A DNA stretch of 64,000 bases from Platycnemis pennipes (lineage: Eukaryota; Arthropoda; Insecta; Odonata; Platycnemididae). This document shows positions 33,561 to 43,382 of this stretch, piece by piece. Both the position numbers and the translations under genes were made by a program. The notes under the pieces are model-generated. The model did no database searches and was not told the DNA's origin. It saw only the letters and a program-made list of their open reading frames with translations. The stretch is from positions 69,712,698 through 69,776,697 of the forward strand of contig OW121855.1 in the NCBI GenBank assembly GCA_933228895.1. Direction: 5' to 3'. How positions within the stretch are numbered: position 1 is the stretch's first letter; every line of letters starts with the position of its first letter.

Positions 33561-34289
33561 AGGGGTAGAAATTGTGGTATGTCTTTATGCCAAGTGTATG
33601 TAAGTGCAGGCGATATGTAATCCAAACAGGTAAATCACCTAAGAATCACTCGACCATCATCGTGAATCAGGTTTGGTCGATTTCATGTTTTCGGGTGCAA
33701 AGCTCAATCGGGATGGCGAATAGATGATGATGATATGCAAATCGATTGGTTGGCGCACAAAGCCAATGCCCAGTAGTTATGCGATATCAGTTAGGCCGAA
33801 AAATACATGGGTTTAAATGTCCAGCTTCGGGGAGTTTGAAAAAGATGATTTTGTTGGGCTTTCATCTCGTTGCTACGTTCGTCCCGACTCCGTTCCGGCG
33901 GTCATTTGATGGTTTCACCCGAAATTTTTTCCTCTCCGGCGCCATTCCGCCTTCACCGCTCCCTTTGTGGAATTCCCCTCGCTACTCGAGAGGAGAGGGA
34001 AAAACATTCTCTCCCGCGCACGGTGCCCAGAAAAAAATGCTAAGCGTTCTCATCTTCCTGCTCGTTTAAGGAAGCCCATTCACCACCACCCGAAGCCGGC
34101 GGGCATCTTAAACCGCCGCTGCTTGTTACTACTAAACATCACTTTTTCGGTCACTTTTTTACGTGAATCGTCCGCCCTTCCTTTTTTTCACATTCCACGA
34201 TCATTATCTTGGGCTCCAGGACTCTGATGGGATTATTTTATTTTCGTATCAGAATCTGAGGGTAAAGAATTATTTCAGTGTCGCTGAGA
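33561..34289. other. Unique non-coding DNA
   Basis: A moderately GC-rich segment at 33780-34100 has a 107-codon open frame without a recognisable domain. Nothing else is seen. Confidence 0.4.
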
Positions 34290-34560
34290 TGAGGATGGCT
34301 CCGTAGAACCCAATGTTTAATGTTCCTTCGACAAAGAGTACGTGGGTCTCTCTCAGATATTCACCCCTACGCCCTGAATTCAAATTAAGTAGAATAATAG
34401 GTTTTATGGAGCCTAAACTCTTTATGGTTATATCGCAAGGTCCAACCAAACCTAATGCTAAATGTACTCCCATGACAAACTCGGCATTCGTGCCCGAGAC
34501 GGGACTCAAACCCGCGACTATTGGAATACCAGTCAGTTGCCTCACTGGCTATTACAACTG
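34290..34560 (-). mobile_element. tRNA-derived SINE with well-preserved head
   Basis: On the minus strand the head reads AATAGCCAGTGAGGCAACTG (A-box region) and then CGCGGGTTTGAGTCCCG, a good B box (complement of 34501-34514). The body of about 200 bp is not shared with family A. The open frames on both strands here (34270-34561) are a by-product of the element. Confidence 0.52.
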
Positions 34561-34728
34561 ATGTGTGGTCTTCGAGACCCAGCGTTGAATTCTCTTGGAC
34601 TGCACTTTGACTTAAATAATGGATTATTGTCTGAACAATGGTTCGATTTATGTTAATGTTTTCACTGCAATACCCTAATGGATTGTACTTCAAACACTAA
34701 TCTATTTTCTTTCTCTTTCTCTTTACAG

Positions 34729-34837
34729 GTAGGTCCAAATTCTTAAGGAGTGAGACAGCGAATCCTTTTGCAGCGAAAGAGCACGCATTACGAAACTGGC
34801 AAATACGTATATTTATCTAGGTGTGGGATTCATATCG
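34729..34837 (+). other. Candidate exon bounded by splice-like signals (weak)
   Basis: A strong polypyrimidine tract and acceptor (TTCTTTCTCTTTCTCTTTAC, then AG at 34727-34728) precede 109 bp that end at a donor-like GTAAGT (34838-34843). In one frame, using the AG three bases further on, it encodes RSKFLRSETANPFAAKEHAL, then RNWQIRIFI and a stop. It could be an untranslated exon, a terminal coding exon or chance. No neighbouring exon was found. Confidence 0.2.
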
Positions 34838-36699
34838 TAAGTTATTTTCATTCGTAATATTTCCCAAGGGCATTTTATTCTTTTCACAACACTCTGGTGT
34901 GTAGCACACCTGATATGTAGGCCAAAATCAATTCGTAACAAGCTTCGCTTGCTTTTATGCACTTAAATCGCAGCATTATAAACTAGACGGTGATCGTTTA
35001 AGATATTTATCACAGAAACTGAGTACCGTTTTCGTAAACAAGACTTATTTGTATTTGTAAACAGTAGTTAACGGAAATTGGCGAACGCTGATGATGAACG
35101 TAACATTTTTTTGTCACTACAGTCTCATTCTTCCATCCAAATTGGAGAGTATATGCTAGGCTTAATTGTGTACAGGTGCTATAAACTTTACGCACAGGTT
35201 AAACGGTTTAAATTTAATCACAGTTAAGGTTTAGCATAGATTTGAAGCCAATTGGGCTACAGACCATATGTCCCGAGATCAAAGTCGGAACAGGCATTTG
35301 GGCACGTCCAGCTGAGGACAAACTGTGTTATTTTCCTGGATACCATATATTTCTCGGAAACCATAGGCGCTTTATGGAAAGGAATCGGCCCCCATAATCT
35401 GATATGTGAATTTCACGCGCTGTTGAGCGTTGGTGTTCGGTGAGCTCCACTTATGCGTCTCAATGATTGAATTTTTCCTCCCACTTTGGCACCATGGTGC
35501 TCAAGAGGATCCTGGGAACGATACGGTAAAGTTTCGAATCGTCTTGTGTTGTTTGAGGAATCCCATATGTTCCGCCATGAATATTATGATGGTGGAATGT
35601 AAAGGCGAACCCTTCTCGTGCTCCGGGAAGCGCCAGTCGGGATTTGATTATGGCACTATCTGATTCTTGGAATGGGGCGATTAGCGGAAAGCGTGAAATG
35701 TGCCTTCTCGGAAGGAAGACGTAGCAAGAACGCCTTCCGACTTCGTTGGTATCCGATAAGGTTGCCTATGCTGCCACTAGTAATTCTCCTATCTGCTTAG
35801 AAGACGCTAGTCGGATGATCTAAGCATTCAGTACACTCTATACTTCAGGGTAGTTTCCTATTATTTTTTTATTGTCTTGATCGAGAGTTCATAACCTCTG
35901 GATTACGTGTTTTAAGCCGTTCGATTTTTAAATTACGTCAAGTATTTTTCCTCATCAATTAAAAAGTGAAAAAAGTCAATGGCGCGAAAACGCGACGGCA
36001 AACTATTGCATTCCGGTTAATCCTGTGTGTGATGTCAAACTATTTCCTCTACCTGCCACCAGGTGGTGCTGCGGACGTTTCCAAGTAAACGCTGCACTCC
36101 GTTAAAGCTTATGAACAAGTATTTGAGGCATATTTATTCCGTTAATTTATTATAATTAACTTTTATTTATTTATTTAACATTACTTATGCAATTGATTCA
36201 TTTAACATCAGTTAGTATTCCTTTCACAAGCATACCGTGTAGTTCGCCCATCGCCGCACGACCTTCACGCCATGCTTCGTTGTAGCAGAAGACACAAGGA
36301 GCAGGACGTCCTTGAGCCTATAAAATGACTAATAATACCATGTTTAACTGAGAATACTTTTCCAACTTTGATACTGTTTACAGGCTAATACTAATAAGTA
36401 TTCACTAGAGCTGAGGGGCCCTGAAATACAACGGTAAGTTCAGTAGACGAATTTTCCTATGCCTCGTAAACTATCTACCTGTTACGTCAGCATGAAGGCA
36501 GCGCACCCCGCCATTCCAGAGCCTTTTCAAATGGCCTTAAAATTAACATTTAATTCTCTAGTAAACTGGGATTTCTCAATACAAACTTTTTTCGTAAATT
36601 AAATTTATGGCAGGGCACACATCGCAATCAATGAAGTCTGTTTTCTTTGATGAAGCCAACTACCCTATTATGAGCAGTTAGTTCAGTCCAGTCGTCATC
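34838..36699. other. Unique non-coding DNA
   Basis: No gene recognised; short open frames at 35252-35663 have no known domain. A CTCF-like site lies at 36054-36074 (separate entry). Confidence 0.4.
36054..36074 (+). promoter_or_regulatory. CTCF-like binding site
   Basis: TGCCACCAGGTGGTGCTGCG matches the core of the CTCF consensus (CCACYAGRKGGCRC-like, from memory) with T for C in the GGCGC part. It is partly palindromic, so orientation is uncertain. A second, better site lies 6 kb downstream at 42031-42045 in the opposite orientation. Motif match only. Confidence 0.3.
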
Positions 36700-36965
36700 C
36701 CTTAAGGTGTCGACCGCTCTAGGGAACAGAGGAAGAGTGGGGAGTGATCCGACATCGGTATCAAGCCTACTCTTAACGAAAGGTGAAAAGGTGTCCATGG
36801 TTTAACGTTATACCCGACGGACGGAGTACTGCACTTGAAGTGCTCTCTTCAAAGCAACTAGGGAACGCTATACCAGTAAAAAATCTGCCACTGTCGGTAT
36901 TCGAACCCGGATCCTCGGAATGGGAAGCCAGTACTATTTAACTACTACACCAATTAGATCCCTTG
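36700..36965 (-). mobile_element. SINE family A
   Basis: A minus-oriented copy with most landmarks: AGGGAACAGAGGAAGAGTGG, CCTACTCTTAACGAAAGGTG, CCGACGGACGGAGTACTGCA and a B box (GGTATTCGAACCCGG on the plus strand, 36896-36910). The 3' tail beyond the CGACCG segment is poorly preserved. Confidence 0.8.
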
Positions 36966-38535
36966 TACATACCATTACTGCACATTTTCTCGCTCCCATC
37001 TTCATTATTTCCATCAGATTTCCTCGTAATAAATATTTTAGCCTGTCTTTCATAAGTTCAACCTCACTTCGAATGTTGTCCTTTCAGATCCTTTGACTTG
37101 GAGTCTTCACTTGCATTGGGTTTTTGTCCCATGTTTTTCAGGCAAAACTGGCCGATTTTTCCCGCATTTTACTCAAATTTTGACTAATAGCGATTCTTTA
37201 CGTATGGTTCTTCCGGTATTAATGCTATCAAAGGCATAATTAACTCGGCTTCTCTCGCACTGTATTTTACTGCACTGATAAACGGAGATGTTTGTAGTTC
37301 TCACCTTGTAACGTACCTACGAGAATGAAAAATGGAAATGGGCTTGTTTTTTCTTAATATCCTAAGAAATGAGGCAGTTGTGGGCGTTTCCAAATTGTAA
37401 TGGATTGAAGGGTTTCAAATGATATTTAATTTAATGCTGCTTGCATTGGCATTTAAAGCCGTAAATTATTTATCACATGCCCACGTATCGCTCATTGTCG
37501 CGTTGTTCAAATGTCGTTACTTCAATTAAGGACACCGTTTTAAAGGGCGCGCTTCATGTGAAAATAATTTACCACTCCACGGCAGAGTTGTTCATCACAG
37601 TACTTTTTTACGATAATTCCGCCGGTCATTTGTTTGGTAAAAGGCCACCTCGGATTTCTCTGGAAAATATGTGGCTTCACCTTTGGAAAAAAAACCCACG
37701 CTAATTGAAATTTGGGAAAAATGGTGGGTGTCGAGTTTAATTAAATTTTATCCCCAACGCCCTCGTAAAAATAAGTCGTCATAATATATTTCAGGATTTT
37801 TTCTCAGGGAAGTCGTTCTTTTTCATCCCTAAGTATGCCTATTATCATAAAGCTGCCTTAACACTGGAGACTCAAGTGAACGCTGACTTAACCACGGTCG
37901 TAGCCAGAAAATGAGTTTGGCTGAGGTTTCTCGAGGTTATGCGACATCTCCATGTACATAGTAAGTCACCTTAAGGGGATACTGTAGAGAGCGACTAATT
38001 AAAAACTTTATATATTTACAGGCAACTACAGGACACGCTTCTGTGTAGTACATGAACTGTTTGTTAGACATTATACTAATTTTGAGGAAGCTACGATTGA
38101 ATTCATGTATTGGTAAAGTACTCTTTACATTAAAAGTGGTGTTTGTAAAACATTTGGTGGTGTATATGTAAAGTTATAGATATATCACAAGCTAAGGTAC
38201 TTTCGCTATAACCATTTGTTTAGAGTGGCTATTATTTAAAAATTTTCTCATGCTACGAAAGATATCGTACCTCTTTACATGCGACAGTCTCCTTTAACTT
38301 ATGGTCTTAGGAGGAGAGAATAGACAATACTTCCAAGCATTCTTTGTCAGAAGAAGCAGTATTTTTCTAACCCGTTCCCTGAGCATCGATCTGGGTAGAA
38401 TGATAGAAGAATATACTTCAGCTTAGGGTTATTACCTACATCACTCTCCTAATTTCTCCATCACTTCATTTTTAAATGTATGTTGACCCATCGCGCCTTG
38501 CCTTAGCCTCCAGCAAATTGCGTTGCTGCTATTCA
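36966..38535. other. AT-rich unique DNA
   Basis: Nothing recognised. Open frames are short and without motifs. Confidence 0.45.
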
Positions 38536-38839
38536 GACGGTGACTGAAAAATAAGGTAATTTGCGACCTTAAAAATAATCTGTATTTTAGAAGAGGTAGG
38601 ACTATTCAGGGAATATCGGAGGGGTGGAGAGAACACCTACTTTGTCAGAGCATACTCATGACGGAAGGCACCAAGGTATTCAAGGTTGAACGTCCCATCC
38701 GGCGGACGGAGTACTGCCCTTTGAAGTCCTATCCTTGCTTCACTCAAGTAGGGATCGCTTTTTCACCGTAAAATCTCCATAAGTAGGGTCCAAATCCGGA
38801 TCCTAGAGATAGGACGAGAGCAAAACATCCCGATCCATC
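38536..38839 (-). mobile_element. SINE family A, near full length, diverged
   Basis: A minus-oriented copy with GGTAATTTGCGACC near the 3' end (compare GGTCATTTGCGCC), CAGGGAATATCGGAGGGGTG, a CATACTCATGACGGAAGGCACC segment, CCATCCGGCGGACGGAGTAC and a decayed B-box region. All landmarks are in the order found at 8284-8615. Confidence 0.75.
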
Positions 38840-39600
38840 TGTGGATCAAGTTTTGATATGCTTTTGTGTATATCTCTGATCTTTTCCTGTATTTTTCCTT
38901 CGTCCTCTAGGAACCATTGCTACGGAAAAGGATAGTTATTGCAAAAATCATTTTCGCTCCACTCCCATCCGTCCGTTTGGCGTTACAATTTCAGGCGACG
39001 AGAGGGGAATCCTCTTTTTCCATCAGTCCTTCCCGTTTCGGTGGGGATATTCCTTTCCAATCCTCCTCTCTTCCTCCACCTCCGCCCATCGCTCTTTTGA
39101 TCCCCTCGCCCTCGTGATGCACTGGGTGGTTGTTGCGATGCTGGCGGACAGAGAGAGAGAGGAGAGGGAGGAGAGGGCGGCTAATCGTCTCTTCCGGTCC
39201 AGAGATTGACGGCAAAGCTCTCGCTGCCATCTTGTCTCACCGGAAACACTTTGGTGGCTGCGGGAGTGCAGATGTTGACAGCGGCGGAGGCGATGGCGGG
39301 ACCCCACGCCCTTCCATCCGTCTCCAAGGGCCTAATCCCCTCCCCCCTCGTCTACACAGGGCCGCGATAATCGTTATCCCGTGGAAACAGTGCTTCACGG
39401 ATGTGGCGTATCTTCACGCTTAGCCCTGCATTCATTTGTCTCTCCCCTCCCATGTTGTCGGTTACCAAGTTTTCCCAACCCATTCATTTCTCTGCATCCT
39501 CTCTTCATGCATTAGGACCTACGAGCCACTGTATGGGTGTGCTGCGGAGGGTGCCACCTTACCAGACATACGTTATCCACGAATAGGCAATTATATTGAG
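38840..39600. other. GC-rich block with overlapping low-complexity frames
   Basis: From 38960 to 39400 the sequence is GC-rich with a GA-rich tract near 39148-39178. Frames of 79-97 codons overlap on both strands without a recognisable domain. Confidence 0.4.
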
Positions 39601-39905
39601 TATCGGTTTGGTGTGATGGCTATTGTTAATTGCTTTCCATCCTGAAGTCCGGGTTTCAAGTCTTGGAAGGGCCGAGTTTAGAAGAAACCTTTCCTACCTG
39701 TGTGCTGGATGAAGAGAATTCGAGTTCAGCTCTCCGTTCGTTGGATAGAACGTTGAACTGTGGACCGTTCATTGCTCCGTTAAGAGTAGGATAATGCTGA
39801 CGCCTGGTTTGGTTTCACCCTTTCTCCAAATCCTGAACTCCTGATTATCCCCCAATTCGTCATGGCATTAATGATCCTATTGGTGGTCCCCTCCCTCAAT
39901 TACAA
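39601..39905 (+). mobile_element. SINE family A, near full length, diverged
   Basis: A plus-oriented copy with a head (TTTGGTGTGATGGC), a decayed B box (CCGGGTTTCAAGTCTT, 39649-39664), CTCCGTTCGTTGGATAGAAC, GCTCCGTTAAGAGTAGG, ATGCTGACGCCTGG and a 3' end near GGTGGTCCCCTCCCTCAAT. Confidence 0.75.
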
Positions 39906-42479
39906 TAACAAGCAATCATATTGTTAGTGACTACTTTGTGATTTTACCATAATCATCTTATTTTCCAGGAAAACAAGATGATTTCGCTTATTGTACAGCT
40001 TTATACCTCAAACAAACATCATACCGGAAAAACACTGCCCAAAGTTTGTGCAATTATATCAGTTTTCATTCCTTATCTCGTGGCAATCACCGTCCGAGCA
40101 GACGGGTCTTCCAATTTTTTTAAGTCCACTAACGTAAAAAAAACGTCTTCGAGCGTTTCCGAAGTTTGCCGAAGGTCGCCGAAGGTCAACGAGGTCGTAT
40201 TCGGTATTGGCGAGGTTCGGCTTCCCATCAGTCTCTCGCGAGAACTTGTCAAAACCGATTGTAATGGGGAGTTCGCCTAACAGCGCCTAATCTTCTCCTA
40301 TGGAAGCCGACGCTTGAGTTTCGATTCGGGATAACGCTGACCTAAACGTAGCATGGAAGCAGTTTACCACAGAAATTAATATCGGAAATCGATGACGCGC
40401 TTCATTGACAAATCACCTAGTGGTTTACAGCGTAAGCAACGCTCGCAAACGCCGTGTTAGTGAGGGAATCCAGATCAGGTTCGTTCGCTGGTCGTGTAAA
40501 CCTTTCAAGCCACGGATTCCCCCTAAGGTTTGTGTCTTGCAGAAATCTCACTCATCCTACTGAAACCAACTTACAAGCGAATTATTCGCTTTTGGTAAAG
40601 GTAGTTACTAGTAACGTCCCGGGAGAAAACAGCAATACTTAGACAATTATTAACCGAACTAGACCTCCCCACACTGAAGGTGGGGGATGACCACATATAC
40701 CTTATTACGATTAAACTTTTCACTTGCATAAACATGAAGTTATCAATTTAGTTAATGTAATTCTGTAGTTAACGGCATGTGCGCATAAATGAAATTACCT
40801 TCGCGTCACTAGGAAGTTTCTGGTTCATTCGGCGCAAAGAACAGAATTTTCATCGGGTTTATTAGTATAATTGCAGCCCTTTTTTTACGTTTCATCAGCT
40901 CATCCTTACTTTGTATCACAATTTGCGACAAGAGCTCTCTCATTTTCTAGAGCTCTCTCTGCATTACACCGCACCTGTACCTCTTCCGCGGCACTTAAAC
41001 GTGAAAGCATAATTCCGACGGCGCAGTTAGCTGGCAGTTTTCACTCGCCTCTGTGTGCCGTAAATTGTTTTATGGCCAAGTTCCATTACTTTAATAACTC
41101 GCGTGCATTAAATGGCAAAACCGAAAACTTAAATCGCACAAATGATAGTCTGTCTAGCGGAGAATACATGTTTGTTTTGACCACGGACAAAAAAATGTCG
41201 GCCTGAGAGCCAGCGATTTCTTTCACCATTACTATTCGCGGTCTTAAACGTATATTATTTTGGGATTTTCCCCGTAGTGCCACATATCCCCATAACATTT
41301 CCAAGTAAATATGAACTTGGTCCATTTTACAGTCTATGTTCTTCGGTTTGAATAAGAGAGTGGCAGAATTCTTCTTCAGGAGTTCAAACCGCTAATGTTA
41401 TGCATCGATATATTTCACCTTCGCTAACAAACCCATAAAAAATAGCAACGCCTCTCGAGGAATCCCAGGTAGGATACGGCTTTTGAGTTGCAAGGCCGAT
41501 CAGTGATAGGGAGATCGTGTACGGCTTAAATATTCCTGAAACGTCTTCTGGTTAGTATGTGCCGTTGTATCTGTGAAGCATCATTGTCCTCCTTCATTTC
41601 CTATTATTTTGCGTCGTATGGTCAAAGCAGTGGCATCTTGGTTGGGAGATGAGAGGAGCGTCCGGAGTTCTCGCGAGAATTGGTCTAAAAGCGTATTCAG
41701 CGCAAAAAAAATATAGCCATACGTCTAATTCTTCCAGTTGTAACACACACGTAATCCTTGTTGTAATGTTTGAAGAAACCTCTGAGCTACGGAGAACACG
41801 ACCATAATTTAAGATCCGACGAAAGGAAAGAGAATATTCGTTTAGAGATGTGGAAACTGCACCCAAGAGCTTTCTGTAGCTTCGGAGACATTTTTAGCTC
41901 CGATTATTTCTCGCGCGCTCACAAAGGACTGTCGTGCCCTCGGGCGGCGATGAGAATGGCGGAACGGAAATAGCGTCGGCGGGCGTAATGTGGTTAAAAA
42001 AAAGTCCCAAAAAGAAATGGTTCTTTCCATACCAGCGCCATCTACATATTGTCATGCATATTAACCACAATCCACCTCAAGGGTAAGTGGTGTTTTGGTC
42101 AAGAGCCGTGAACAAAAGAGAAGCGCGAGGAAGAAGATGAGGATAAGAATGAAATGAAAGATGAAAGCGCGCTTCTTCCAACCATAGAAATCTTCACTTA
42201 ATGGACATATCTGCACCATCTTTGAATATGTGGCAAGGAGGTGAAGGTGGTCAGTTATATTCACCCTTTTTACGGCAGATAACGCACGCTGTTACAACTA
42301 AAAATGGTAAATTTGGTTACAAAGAAACGAGCGCGGTATGCATTTTAAGTGCATGTGCGTTTAACGAATTTAATGACAAAAATAAGAAAAACTTAGGGAA
42401 GCGTTTTATATATTCAGCAGGCGTTATATATTAATTACGTGTTATAAATTGGGTGCACGATAAAAAGTAATGCGAGTTG
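39906..42479. other. Unique non-coding DNA
   Basis: No gene recognised. The 100-111-codon frames at 39978-40280 and 40871-41206 contain no known domain. An imperfect GCCGAAGGTC tandem lies near 40166-40192. A CTCF-like site is at 42031-42045. Confidence 0.4.
42031..42045 (-). promoter_or_regulatory. CTCF-like binding site
   Basis: ACCAGCGCCATCTAC on the plus strand is the complement of GTAGATGGCGCTGGT, which contains the AGATGGCGCT core typical of insect and vertebrate CTCF sites (from memory). This is the better of two matches in the window. No functional evidence is available from sequence alone. Confidence 0.4.
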
Positions 42480-42730
42480 TACATTTACATCTTCACGATA
42501 CCCTGCAAACCACCGCGAGGGTGTGTGGCAGAGGGTGAAGATCATCAAGCATGCAATATAAACATGCAAACATGCTACTATAGGGTCTCAGGCAACTGGA
42601 CTATGAGTATCTACATAGCAATAAGGGAGTGGCTGTTAATGCATGCATCATGCACTACAGACTACTCCAAAATATTTCCTTTACCTATCCCTTTGCTATG
42701 CTGCCTATTGTGTTCTCTTATAGTACGGGG
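42480..42730 (-). mobile_element. LINE family B 3' end, about 250 bp
   Basis: The plus strand begins ACATTTACATCTTCACGATA and continues CCCTGCAAACCACCGCGAGG, GTGTGTGGCAGAGGGTGAAG, CATGCACTACAGACTACTCC and GCTATGCTGCCTATTG. It aligns along its length with 25038-25312. It lies 3' (on the minus strand) of the RT remnant at 43076-43382, so together they are one element of which at least 900 bp remains. Confidence 0.7.
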
Positions 42731-43075
42731 GAAAATGACATTTTTAATCTATAAGTACGACAAGCTATCTCTCTAATCTTATTTATCTGATCGAATTTAG
42801 CATAATACGCTGGTGTTTTTAATGTATGCCTAACATCTTCAGTAAAGCCAACAAATATAATATTATATTATATTTGTCGGTACTATACTATTTATTGTTA
42901 AATTGGTTGTATTATAATATTATAGTTCAATCATTGACACCTTGTATTGATTGCTAAGATTTCTAAGATTGTCGATGCTTAGACAGCTACTCATTTTCTA
43001 AATTAATATTACCCTGTTGATTTTGTAATGAGACTATTGAAATGTTTTTATGCATATGTTTCAAGGGACAATAAT
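42731..43075 (-). mobile_element. LINE family B 3'-UTR (probable)
   Basis: This interval joins the RT remnant to the conserved 3' end and shares TATCTCTCTAAT and CATAATACGCTGG with 24110-24260. It contains a perfect 27-bp AT palindrome at 42851-42877 (13-bp arms ACAAATATAATAT around one T). It is non-coding. Confidence 0.45.
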
Positions 43076-43382
43076 GTCCTAGAACAAATAAAAATATCTA
43101 TCTAAAGCTATCCGATTAAATTTTTTATAAGAAATTAAATTGTACTTTAACCTACGCACTGATAATGATTTCCACCCAAATTCTTGTATTCATTCTGATA
43201 CACTACTCAACCTATCGTAACACCTTTTAACGAACCTAGCTGCTCTACGCTGCACACTGTTGACTTCTCTGGTGAACCCTAATTCATTCGGATCCCATAC
43301 ACTGGCTACATACTCAAGGTGGGAGCCTAACTAGTGAACAGTAGCATCGCTCTTTGTACATTAGGTGTGCGTTGTATTTCGA
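43076..43382 (-). pseudogene. LINE family B reverse transcriptase, C-terminal remnant
   Basis: The minus-strand translation is readable for about 100 codons with internal stops. It includes HLEYVASVWDPNELGFTREV, NSVQRRAARFVKRCYDRLSS, then IQEFGWKSLSVRRLKYNLIS and FNRIALDRYFYLF. The LEY-A-S-VWDP and VQRRAARFV motifs are typical of the C-terminal part of ORF2 in CR1/L2/Jockey-like non-LTR retrotransposons (from memory). The polymerase catalytic YADD region is absent, so the copy is 5'-truncated and dead. Confidence 0.82.
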
